From positions 15,518,001 through 15,582,000 of the forward strand of contig OX335649.1 in NCBI GenBank assembly GCA_946894095.1: a stretch of 64,000 bases of DNA, given 5' to 3'. Below the pieces are notes generated by a model that was not told the DNA's origin, did no database searches, and saw only the letters and a program-made list of their open reading frames with translations. This DNA comes from Incurvaria masculella (Eukaryota; Arthropoda; Insecta; Lepidoptera; Incurvariidae). This document shows positions 53,998 through 64,000 of the stretch, piece by piece; the first letter of the stretch is position 1; every line of letters starts with the position of its first letter. Both the position numbers and the translations under genes were made by a program.

Positions 53998-56900
53998 CTG
54001 GAATAAGATAAGCGTGGTTAAAACTCAGAGCGTGACATTAAATTAAGGCGATTGTTCTTCGGTACTTCTTAAATACATTTATTTATTAAAGTCAATAAAA
54101 ATATTTAAAAAGAAATTTTAATTTCTCATTAATATCGTTATTTGTTCGTCGCGGTATTAGCCGAACACACCAAACACATCGCGTTCCATGGTATTTGGCG
54201 ACATTCCAGAATCCCTTTATGAGCACGGCTACATTTAACTGGATGGAAAACATGCACAATTGGTAATTACTGCTTGGATCATCTTTCATCCAGTGCGATG
54301 GTATTAACCTGGCAGACTTAACCCTACCACCTACTAGGGGTAGGTAAATTTTTAACCATGGAACAGCTCCCATTAGTGATGAAATGTACCTACTTATCTC
54401 ACTCAGAAAGAGAAATGGCCATGCTGAGCCATAGCCATTTTTGCACACTACTGCCAGATGTTTACTATTCCAACTTTAACTTTAATTATTTTAAATATAT
54501 TAACTATAATTATATGTAGCATATTAAAAATGTGCAAAATAAATGCGGCTCGTGTGTCGGCTCTAGTGGCGCGGGGACTGCCCTACCGTACCAGAGGCCT
54601 GGGTTCAATACCGACATGCACCACCGTCTTTCTCTTTCAGAGTTCGATAAGTGCATTTCGTCACGAATGCGAGCTGCTCCATGGTTCCGAATCTATGTAA
54701 ATGGATCCGGTTGCCCTACTAGGTGGTAGGGTATAAGCCCGCCCGGGTTGGTACCATCGCATTGGATGAAAAGATGGCCGAAGCGGAAATGAAAAATTGT
54801 CCGTGTTTTCCATCCAGTTCAATGTAGCCGTGCTCGTAAAGGGAAGGTCCTGGCATGGCACCAAATTCCTTCGGGAATGTGGTGTATTGGGCTAATATCA
54901 TAACGGTAGTTGTGTGGTATGAGCTATCCATGTCAGGTCGCTTAAATAAATGTCTTCGCATTGCACGCACGCATTGAGCTAAAATTGTATTGTTTATTCA
55001 TCATACATAGACAGTACACTGCACTCGGATTTGTCATATTTTAACCAGTTCATAAAATAAAACAGAAGTGGCAAGAAACTCCGCTATGTTTTTTTTTTAA
55101 TGTATATCTATATTTTTTAAATATGTATTGATTTTTAATTAAACATAAAATACATAAAAAAGTAAATATACTTTTTCGTACTAAGCATGTACGTCGTTTA
55201 TTCTGAGGAATATACCATGTATGTATGTATAATCGACCGTGAAGACGGAATCGGTCCTTAAAGGAGGTATAGCATTAAATAAATGTATGTAAGTATAATT
55301 TTAAATACTGTGTTAGTAGAAGCATTGATTACGGGAAGAGGGCCTGTAGGGGAATTCGAAATTATGCGTATACAGCAGGTGGCGGAATTGGTTAGACGTA
55401 ATGCCCGCGAATGGTATGTTTTGCTGATTGGGGTCCAGCCTTGCAGTGTATTCGTAAAGTTCTTTTTACAAGGATCTTTCTTTAATTAATGGGTCCTTGC
55501 TTCAGGTCGATTAAACATACATACATGTCAAATTCCTTATTTTTTTATTAAAAACCGGTATGGGTTACGTTAGGTTAGGTTAGGTTAGGTGCTGAGGACC
55601 AAAGGTGCTCAGAAAAGCAAAAAACACCTCGCCTCGCGAAACCACGCTCAGCGAGGCGCCATGCATTTTTGTTTCATTTTGTTTCATTTTCTTTTTCTCT
55701 TGCTGCTTACTTTTATGTCATGTCCTATTAAGGATTTTATTTTAATATGTTTTTCTCTAAAATGTTACATTTATAGTTTCAGATACATATTTAATAATGT
55801 GTTGATATTTTCTGGATTAGTTGCTTTCGGTTTATAATTCCATTTTAACTTATGTGATGTATCTATTCTGTAAGGTACTTGTGTGTCTTTTGCTGGTTGT
55901 ATATGTAGTTAATTTTGATCTAACTATTTCTGTAAATAATTTGTGTGTACAACCGTTTTGGCGCCTTATAAATAAAATAAAATAAAATAAAAATACCAGC
56001 GGATTTGCGGCTATCGAGCTTATTCAAATTACGCTTGAAGACTCTCAGGTTATAGGTATGAGGAAAGGCATCCGCCGGTAGACAGTTCCATATCCTGGCG
56101 GTGCGGCAGGGAAATTAGTTTGAGAAACGGTTCTTTCTCAAAAGCCTAATGTCAACCACAAGGGGGTACCCTGATTCTCTGCGGCGGGTGCTCCGGATAT
56201 AGGTAGGATGGGGAGGAATGAGAGGAAAGTACATAAAGCTATACATAAGTAATATTTACCTTCCGCAGGCTCCACGTGCTCAGTTTGGTGGTTGTTGTGG
56301 TCCAAATGGTGTCGCGGCGGGTCGGACGACGGGACGGGTGGCGCAGTGGTCGTCGTCGTCGAGGAGGTGGTCTGAACCGGCTTGCGGTCGTGCGACTGCT
56401 CGTGCGACTGCTCGTGCGACTTGTCGCGCTCGTGCTCGACGACCGGCGCGACGGTGCTACCGTACAGTTCCAGGTTCAGGCTGTAGAACTTCTCCGATTT
56501 GGTGCAGTCCACCTCGTCGACGCGCTCGCACACTCGCGTCTCCTGCAGCGGAAAGTTTTCAAATTGGCAAAAAAGGTCAAATTAAGCAATATTTTCCTGA
56601 AATGTTTCACATAAATTAAATTAACTGAGAGTCCGTACGTTTTGTTTTTTTTTTGATAACTTATCATACATCCAAGATTCGTACGATGATTCCGATAGTA
56701 GCAACCGTCTTCGTTGAAGGGGTGAAGGTGATAGCAAGATGGAGTTGATACAAGGAGTTAAAATGTGATGGAGAAAATGGAGACGATTGAAAGACTGATA
56801 TAAAGAAGATAGGAAATGAGTACATTGTGATCCTAACGAATGGTTCTTTATCTTCTGTGCCCATCCTCCAGAGAAACGGACATGTGTGTGTGCAGTGCGA

Positions 56901-58865
56901 ATCAGACAGGCATCAACAGAAATGAGACTGAATGTAATAGAGCCAATATAAAGGGAAATGGGACCGACCTGATCAAAGACAGTCCCGTTGAGGCAAAGGA
57001 ACTTGATATCCATGGGCTCGTCGGCCTGGCCCACCGTGCATACGTGGAACATCTGGCACGAGGTCTCCAGGTCCGCGTAGTAGCCGCCTATCACCTTCCC
57101 GGCGCACGTGAAGTTCGTATCCGGCAGATTGTCGAAGTCCAAATACTGTGGAAGAAGATATACGTTTTTAAGTTTAAATATATTACACATAAATACAGTG
57201 CAAGCAATACTATTCTTACGCATTTATCGGGGTACTCACGCCTGGTTGTATGGAGTCTGATATCCGGAATTCATTTTGAAATATAAATACTAGAAGCCAC
57301 AGCCACGCTGAAACAGGAAAACAAACTTTAAGTATCTTGGACACTGTTAACTACGAATATCAGTTGGGGGGAGAACTTTTCAAATGTTTTCATGTCTATC
57401 GTCTGCGCGTCCTATTGTCCTTATGATGATATAATCATATGTTCTCGTAAGTAATCTTGCGAAATATCGTCAAAACTATTTCTGTGCCCCTATCATATGC
57501 ATTTCATAGGTTGAAATATATTTGAAAAAGCTGGGAGCGTTGGAGTTAGGGCAAGAACTGTGCACTTTTGCGGAGTCCATTCCGCTGGAAACATTGCTGC
57601 TGTAAATTAAAGAGTGGGACGGGCCGATAGACTTGCACCTGCACCACAATGAAAATTGAAGCCCATAGATCATAAATAGCGGAAACTTTACTTTAATTAA
57701 GAAAATATTATTTTTGGATTAAGAACACATCTAAACAAAAGTCCGTTGCGCTGTCCATGCGCAATCATCCATGTGGCAATCCATTTCATAAGTGCTTAAT
57801 AGAAGCTAACAAATACGCACTAAAATACCGCGGTCTAATTTACAGTGTTGCTAACAAAGCGAACTGAAATTTGATCACTTATTATTTTTTATTTTATTTT
57901 TATTTATTAAGGAATCACACAGTTACACAAAGTATGTATCATCTCTGAAACGCATTCAGAAATATTTTTACAGAGTTTTTCATTACCGTCTGAAATTTTG
58001 CAATGTAAAGGTAGATATATCACATATATCACCTCTACCGCAGGAATTAAGCAGAAAACAATCTGACATCATGTTCATGCATAAGTTATTACAAAATAAT
58101 GTAAACTCAATCGATTTAATGTCACAAGTAAATATCCGTGTACCGAATAATCGTACTACACGATGCACAGATGTCTTCTATCTACCGCTTACTCGCACCA
58201 ATGCAGGTAAAAGAAAACCTCTGTATAGAATAAGTCATACTTATAATGAAGGATTCCGAAGTGTAGATATATTTAATTGCAGCAAGAGAAAATTCAAGAG
58301 GGAAACACTACAATTATTATTTTATCATTTTGAAAAAAGCAGCGATATAATAGTTTTTTTTAATATATACATGTATTTTGTTTTCATATTAAATTTATAT
58401 ATGTATTTATAGTATCTATTATAAGTTTTAATTTAAAATTAACTAAGAAGAATTCTTTGTAAATCGCAAGACATGTCTAGTTTTAGATTTAGATTAGATT
58501 AGATTTTCAGCATTTTTCTTACATTTATTAGCGATTTTGCAGCAACCGTTGTAAATCTTTTTTTGATGTGTCTGTCACGTGGGTTTTTGTATTCTACTGT
58601 ATGTTTGGTTGTTCTATAATAAAAAAATATATAAAAGTAAAAAAAAAACATAATAATTAAACCAAAAAAGATTCCACTTCAACAAATTAACAGCATTTAC
58701 AGTGATTCAAGGTTCTGAGAATAACTGAAAATACAAACAAAGTAAACATATTACGATTATGAGAGGAAGAATGTGACATGATGTGACATTACCTTGCAGT
58801 GCGCTTGCGCCTCGCGACGCCAGCGCGGTGACGACGGAGTAGCGGCGCGGGCGTCGTCTCCTCAT
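52244..58865 (-). CDS. Secreted protein with two chitin-binding CBM14 domains
   Basis: Five exons on the - strand join in phase: 58865-58793, 57307-57240, 57145-56969, 56542-56260 and 53997-52244, giving about 784 residues. The start is an Arg-rich n-region followed by a short hydrophobic run, AWLWLLVFIF, which I take as a signal peptide. Next comes a six-Cys CBM14 (peritrophin-A) domain from FTCAGKVIGGYYAD to DEVDC. A Glu/His-rich and Thr/Pro-rich linker of more than 550 residues follows, and then a second six-Cys CBM14 from FSCEGRKLYELFADAKDC to GEPACDDPLGDV and stop. CBM14 domains bind chitin in cuticle, tracheal lining or gut peritrophic matrix, so an extracellular structural role is likely. 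The exact family member is not recognised. The start could lie farther upstream in the same frame (58946). Confidence 0.88.
54150..54418 (-). mobile_element. SINE-A, reversed copy
   Basis: GAGCACGGCTACATTTAACTG, CAGTGCGATGGTATTAACC and CTCACTCAGAAAGAGAAA are the reversed family blocks. Confidence 0.8.
54545..54955 (+). mobile_element. SINE-A, full copy with diverged tRNA-like head
   Basis: The head includes CTGGGTTCAATACCGA as B box. The body matches the copy at 26998. It lies in the intron between CBM14 exons 4 and 5, facing a reversed copy 130 nt away. Confidence 0.82.
55553..56000 (+). mobile_element. Dispersed element with TTAGG tract and A-rich 3' tail
   Basis: It starts AAAACCGGTATGGGT, has (TTAGG)4 at 55570-55589, then CTCGCCTCGCGAAACCACG. 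Farther on, an AT-rich stretch ends in (AAAAT)n near 55970-56000, like a retroelement tail. The two parts may be separate insertions. Confidence 0.45.
56260..56542 (-). CDS. CBM14 protein exon 4
   Basis: This exon has 283 nt, with acceptor CTGCAG and donor GTAAAT. It opens ETRVCERVDEVDC, the last two cysteines of domain 1, and continues into a charged linker with HEQSHEQSH and a Thr run ending HVEPAE. Confidence 0.9.
56969..57145 (-). CDS. CBM14 protein exon 3, first chitin-binding domain
   Basis: This exon has 177 nt, phase 0 at both ends, with acceptor CCACAG and donor GTCGGT. It encodes 59 residues with four of the six CBM14 cysteines (FTC, SC, HVC, FLC). GGYYADLETSCQMFHVC is the classic arthropod pattern. 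Confidence 0.9.
57240..57307 (-). CDS. CBM14 protein exon 2
   Basis: This exon has 68 nt, with acceptor TTTCAG and donor GTGAGT. It encodes WLWLLVFIFQNEFRISDSIQ and PG: the hydrophobic core of the signal peptide and the first mature residues. Phases fit both neighbours. Confidence 0.75.
57925..58630 (+). mobile_element. Jockey-like non-LTR retrotransposon, ORF2 end and 3'UTR
   Basis: A frame open to 58412 encodes KRIQKYFYRVFHYRLKF, LPQELSRKQSDIMFMHKLL, VPNNRTTRCTDVFYLPLTRT and a final IFNCSKRKFKRET block, the conserved C-terminal domain after the reverse transcriptase in jockey-like elements. An A-rich tail lies near 58620. It is 5'-truncated and sits in the first CBM14 intron. Confidence 0.8.
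58793..58865 (-). CDS. CBM14 protein exon 1 (start)
   Basis: This exon has 73 nt from ATG to donor GTAATG, leaving one base of a codon. It encodes MRRRRPRRYSVVTALASRG and ASALQ. A TTTCAG lies right before the ATG, so the ATG may open a second exon after a 5'UTR exon. The frame also stays open upstream to an ATG at 58946. Confidence 0.6.
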
Positions 58866-58899
58866 CTGAAACATAACACCATCGTTTTTTAATTTTTGC

Positions 58900-60900
58900 G
58901 AAGAATAACTAAATAACAGAAGATTAACTATTTTGCACAAATGCAATCTATGGTCTACCTTCCATGTTCACTTATCTCTCAATAAACCTATCACGAGAAC
59001 AAGATTTTTCAATGAAAAATAAATCGTGGGATCGACTAGATCAGTGACTATAATCAATGACAACGACGAAGCATAGTTAGGGCAGGGAATACCCGGTGCC
59101 TCCTCCCCTACAACAACATCCTAGCTACGCCAGTGTACAGCGACTTAATAGCTACTCAATTGTAATTTGTCAATAGGGCAAATAAACGCCAGATCATGTT
59201 CCTCAGAAAATTATTCACCAACGATTCCATTAAAATATCACTTCATCAATCAATAGATAAAATCACACAAATTATTTCGAATATTGCTATGCCGTTTCAA
59301 AAAGTTCAAGTTCAGTTTAGTTTTGACAGAAGCCAGTAGTAGGGGCAAGTATGCTAATGTTTCACCATTGCGACTTCGGAGCGGTTCTCTCGACATTGTG
59401 TCGGATTCTACACGCTTACGAACGCATCTCAAGGGAAATTCGTATAAACCAAAACAATAGCAAGTATTTAAGTTGTGCCAAATTATCTTCACCACGCCTC
59501 ATAACAGGCATTGTGTAATATTCCAGTCGATGTGGAAAATTCGGTCATTTAGGTCAATATAGATATAGTAGATAAGGTTTAAAACGTTCTTGTAATGCAC
59601 ACATGTATTGATTCACTTAACCGGATTGTGAGTTGTCATTTGGTGAAAATTCGTCTCTAATTAACTATAGACGAATTTTAACAGCCACTGCCAAGCAAGG
59701 GTGACATAACAGATGATGGCAATGATGTGTGTTATGTTAATATGTTTAAGTTGACATCAAAATTACGTATAGATAATAAATTGAGGTCATATTTACTGAT
59801 ATTGGGCAACATTTTGACTCGCGAGAGACATCAAAGCGTCGATAGGCCGATTGACTTGACATTTGGAAATATCTTATCATAGCGAAAGTATCTCGGGCCC
59901 GCCAGAGACTTCATTCAAATGTATCGTCGATCAATCTTGCCGCAAAAGGCGAGATCCAGTCACGAGCGCCTGACCAAAAAGTGTCAGCTTTGAGAGTTAT
60001 TTCGTCACGACGACAGCGACACAGAAGGCGGAACCGGCCAATCCAATCGCTTTCCGGACTATGATAACCGATTGTCATTCACGCGAGGCTACAATGCACG
60101 TAATTTTATTGTTCACGTAAATCCATTACGAACCGACTGGCGTGTTTGAAGCGTATCTCGAAAAAGCAATTATCACTGTACCAGATATGAATCCCATCAA
60201 GCCATCAATGTCTGCAGTCTCGAAGCCGGGTCAGGTCAAACTCCCTACCTCCTGCCGGCGCCGGCTGAGTCAGGCATTGCGACATCTATTGTCAGATCTG
60301 CGTCAGTACATCTGAATAACTAATGATACGTCTTCGTCTGAATCTCTCGTCGATGCCTTAATTTCTAAACAATGGGTCCGCCCCTTTCCCAGATGAATGG
60401 TCGGTTGCACCAACCGCATCTTGACTTCGTAACTTGGCTCTTGACTCTTGCTACGAAAGAAACGATTTATTAAACGTTGCTGCTTATTCCCAGTGCATAG
60501 GAGTAGCAATCGACCCGGGTGGGGTTTATACATATAAATTAGTGACCCAGCAGCATTACATGAGTTTCCAACCATTGTCGATGAAAATGTACCTTCCAAC
60601 TTCAGATGACAAAGAAATTGGCGCCACCCTAGTTAATAACTGCTCATACGTTGCGGGCCGCTTCTTTCTAGATATAAACTAAGCTTCCACGATTCTAATA
60701 TCAACTCGCCGTTTTAAAGTGTAGACGTTAACAAAGTTATGACAGTTAAAATAAAAGAATAAGATTATTCTTTAAACAGGCCGGCCAGCCGATGCGCATG
60801 ATTCGGTAACGATTGTAGTGACATAACACGCACAGGTAACACAGCTGTGCGAAGTTTCCCGTGACTAAACTGTCTGCGGGGTTACAAAAGATGTGTTAGC
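58900..60900. other. Region upstream of the CBM14 gene
   Basis: Probably the promoter or first intron of the CBM14 gene. A fairly GC-rich patch at about 59880-60480 has short open frames on both strands (60303-60599 on -, 60434-60682 on +) without recognised motifs. Confidence 0.4.
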
Positions 60901-60905
60901 GGGAC

Positions 60906-61455
60906 TTAAGGTGGCCCAACCCGGCGGGCCTAACTCATTCGCGGGCACGGTACAAAACCGTGCTGTTGCGCTCTGGGACCTTCTCTGTTTCAAAGAATAA
61001 GACAGGCTCCGTGATGAGGAAGATGCAACATGTCCACAAAAAAGACAATGTGCATAGAGTATGATTTGGTAAGATTTACGAAAATTTTAATTTCAAAACG
61101 ACTTATAGCTAAAAGTAAACCACGACTGCTGTGGTCAAAAATCTACCAAAAACCAAATAGATTATAAATCTAGATTAAATAATCTATGTCTGAGGACTAA
61201 TCTTTTTAAGATGTTCTTACTTTATCATTGCGTAATCGACCTCCAAAGTTATTGTATAAAACGCGCGAAAAATTCGAACTTTCGGACCTTATAACTTAGA
61301 AACCAAACACAGTTTTACAATGCCAATGGTCATAAGACATCTAGTTCGATCAAATAAAGCTATTTTGAGCAAAGTTTTGGATCTCTGACAAGAAATATGG
61401 GCGTGATCTTCTTTCCCCTTTTGTATGGGGAGATGAGCGGGATGGGCCACCTTAA
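60906..61455. mobile_element. MITE-4, second copy, 550 bp
   Basis: It starts TTAAGGTGGCCCAACCCGGC and ends GGGATGGGCCACCTTAA. It has the same length as the copy at 16420. Confidence 0.88.
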
Positions 61456-61554
61456 TGAGGAGATCGATGATGAAATATCTAGAAAAGAGGGCATCCGTTG
61501 TACTATGTAGGTAGATGGCAAATACATTTCTGAGGTTATAAAGAATGCGCGCCG

Positions 61555-61790
61555 AAAGTAAATATGTTTGTCAGCCTCGGTGGCATGACAACTCGACGCT
61601 CGATATTTGAAGTGAAGCAACTCTGGGCGCGATTAGGTTCTAGATGGGGTGATACTTTTCGACCATTGAAGATAGCCGTGGTTTGGATTCCACATAAAGC
61701 TGTGGGTCTCCTTCCTTACTCGGTGGTAGGGTTAATTTCGCCCGGGTTGGCTCCAGGAGTCGAAAACAGTCGAAGCTGAATTAATCTCAG
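61555..61790 (+). mobile_element. SINE-A body with the clearest 5S-like head
   Basis: GAAGTGAAGCAACTCTGGGC followed by GCGATTAGGTTCTAGATGGG closely follows the 5S rRNA box A to box C region (GAAGTTAAGC, GGGCGCGGTTAGTACTTGGATGGG). It then runs into the SINE-A body (GTGGTTTGGATTCCACATAA, CGCCCGGGTTGGC). Confidence 0.72.
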
Positions 61791-63352
61791 GATCTTAAAG
61801 AAAACTTCAGACTCAAGATGTACTCTAGAAATAATGAACCAACCATGAATTCATAAAACCTGCAATGTCCAGAATAACGTTTACTAACTGATAAGTGTAA
61901 AGCGTATAGAAGAAAGTAATAGTTTCTCAAAGACGGGAATATTTACAACAATAATTTCAAAGATGGCCTAAGCAAAATTAAATACCCTATGCAGAAAATG
62001 CTTCGGAACGGACGTGAAAAAAAGGAATCAGGTCCCTATTACTCAATGATAGTTTTCCTACTACGCCAAGTCAAAATGTCCACATGCAATGCATACTCTG
62101 TGTGAAAAGTAGCTGTGTGATCATATAAAAAAAAAACAAGTAAGCCTTTAAAAAGCAGAAACTTTTCAAGAGTATCTGTAACTAGTCATGTTTTTTTTTG
62201 TGCTCGTACCTCACTAATTAAACCTTTTAACTTTGGCCATACCACAATTTTCTTGTATGACATCACCAAGGACCGACATGTATTTAAACTTTCTGTATGT
62301 TATGAAATTAAGTAGCTCGTAAGGCCATTACACCAGCATTTAAACGCAATATGACAGCTGTTGTGTCTCGATATGTACACGATAAGCCGACCATGTAATT
62401 AAAGCACGTAACAATTCTCTCAGTTTGTGGTAATGATCAGATTAGAAGCCTCTGGTCTGTCACGACATAGGCGTTGTTCAGGCGTGACGTGTTACTGGAC
62501 CAGTTTAAGATGATTCAGAACAAGGTGTAGAGAAGCTGTAATGTTGTGCTCATTGCAAGATGTTAGCTATCAAAACTGACTGAATATTTCTAAACAAAAA
62601 GACAACGAAAGTTTGGAAAATAAATGTTGTTTAAGTTGATAGTAAAAGACGGCCACGAGCAACGAAACAATGAATCATAATCTACTAGAGCTGCGTTGAA
62701 AGAACATAACATACATATCCAATTATATTAGCAGTGTTCTGACCCGTCTAATTATATTGTAAGTTGTCAAATTGGATTGTTTTCTTTCCAAAGACTCGAC
62801 AGACTATTGAGGTGAGGCAATTTAAACAATAGCCTCGACATTATCCAAACCTCACATTATGCAAGCGAAGACCGCTACTGAACCCCAGTTAGTACAATTA
62901 ATTGCTCTTACGTAATACGCATTTGGCGAAGTATTCCCATTTGTTCGCGTACAATTTAGTAACTCTATTAATTTTATTAATTCAAAGGTGTCCGATACTA
63001 CCCAATCAAAGAGGAAGCTTTGTAATAATTCAACATATTTGACTTTTAATCTTGCTGCACAATACAAAACAAATCTGATGCGTGATTGTGGAAATAATAG
63101 TCATGAATACATTTAAATTTAAGCTATCTCACCAGTATGTAGGTAAAATAATTGACAATAAAATGCATTCCAAAGCATGAGCTTCAATGTGGTTCATATG
63201 CCTATTAATTATTTTATTTTATTACGGAGTAATCATTATGAGAACAGATAGAGGGAGACACATTTTTTTATTTGAAAGGTAGCCCTCCAAATAAATGTAT
63301 TGCACTTTGCTATACTTATTTAAGAATGCGATGGTTCGATGAACTTCAGCCG

Positions 63353-63572
63353 CCTGCCGGTCTATTCCTGGCATTCCGTAATCAGGAATCAGGAATCCTG
63401 AGTCGCTTTTGTAGTGGTTTTCAAAGGGATTTTCTTGACGAAAATATTCCGGAGCATAGTTTTTTTAATCAATCAAGGTTTTCCGTAGAAAAACTCGCTT
63501 TGAAAATCGCTATAAAAGCGATTTTCTAGACTCAGGATTCCTCCTGATTACTGAATGCCAGGAATAGACCTG
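63353..63572. repeat. Fold-back element (about 220 bp)
   Basis: CGGTCTATTCCTGGCATTCC and AATCAGGAATC at the left are answered by GATTACTGAATGCCAGGAAT and AGACC at the right. The inner arms share AAAATCGCTATAAAAGCGATT-like palindromes, also seen near 4380-4420. Confidence 0.75.
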
Positions 63573-63689
63573 CTGAGCTTGGTTTCGAAAAGGCTTACCA
63601 TATCCGTACTGTTCGATAGATTATACAGATTACCGAAGGGTATAATCAGCCATAATGTATCGTGCTTGTGGATAACGCAATTTGCAATC

Positions 63690-64000
63690 CCTGCTAACAT
63701 GCCAAATCCACTCGCACTATATTGAGGAAATAAGATGTCTGCATGACGCCCCCTCAATTACCGTTCGAATCCAGGACCAGACGACGAAATCAATCCAATT
63801 CCGGAGAGGTGTACTACGCGGGGATGTCATTTGTCCCAAATTGTTCGCCAATACGCTGTATAGTTTTTGTAAAACACTGGACTGTAAGATGCATAAATAC
63901 AAACGGCGAGTATGTCTCACACATCCGATTTTCCGACGATATCGTCATTATGGCTAAAACGGTGCAATACCTAAACAAAATGCTCAAAGACCTAAAAGAT
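63690..64000 (+). mobile_element. RTE-like reverse transcriptase fragment, cut by window end
   Basis: It encodes SIQFRRGVLRGDVICPKLF then, after a frameshift, NGEYVSHIRFSDDIVIMAKT and VQYLNKMLKDLKD. RGVRQGDVISPKLF and FADD are the usual forms of these RT motifs; FSDD here is altered. It belongs to the same family as 23220-23947. Confidence 0.85.

Noticed and set aside
61577..61660. Possible 5S rRNA gene
   Set aside because: Only the internal promoter part is matched and it continues into SINE-A; it is a SINE head.

Overview
The window looks like insect nuclear DNA, most likely from a moth or butterfly (Lepidoptera). It is AT-rich, its genes are split by long introns with GT..AG borders, and it is full of small transposable elements. 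Two short tracts match the insect telomere unit TTAGG. The lepidopteran assignment is my inference from repeat types and gene sequences; no species is claimed. There are no operons, CRISPR arrays or prokaryotic features.

Three genes can be followed exon by exon. (1) An NDRG-family gene (N-myc downstream-regulated, MESK2-like) lies on the + strand from 8457 to 34298: seven coding exons, 327 residues, with the 5' end not found. (2) A divergent alpha-tubulin gene lies on the - strand from 43672 down to 36457: eight coding exons, about 455 residues if the usual single-codon ATG exon exists upstream. It is tail to tail with NDRG, with 2.2 kb between the stop codons. (3) A secreted chitin-binding protein gene lies on the - strand from 58865 down to 52244: five exons, about 784 residues, with one six-cysteine CBM14 (peritrophin-A) domain near each end and a long Pro/Thr-rich linker. 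The three share no evident pathway; they look like ordinary chromosomal neighbours.

The most unusual feature is repeated local exon duplication. The last NDRG exon sits at the end of a 177-bp tandem array with about five copies. One upstream copy (33586-33741) keeps a splice acceptor and an open frame ending in a different C-terminus. The fourth NDRG exon is preceded by two decayed copies of itself. The sixth tubulin exon is followed, in transcript direction, by about four decayed copies in the next intron, and the first long tubulin exon has a degenerate copy upstream.

Most of the rest is mobile DNA. I see a SINE family (called A here) whose body is joined to a tRNA-like head in some copies and a 5S-rRNA-like head in others. 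There is a second short-repeat family (B) that seeded a 140-bp TCCG microsatellite, and a third (C). TTAA-flanked MITEs occur as pairs of equal length (369 bp and 550 bp). There are several fold-back elements, non-LTR remnants (a jockey-like copy with YADD, and an RTE-like copy with a 5' inversion), a Helitron 5' piece and a Ty3-like integrase fragment. Long stretches at 1-3700, 14000-16400, 25700-26990, 34300-36450, 40000-41000 and 58900-60900 hold nothing I can name beyond what is listed.
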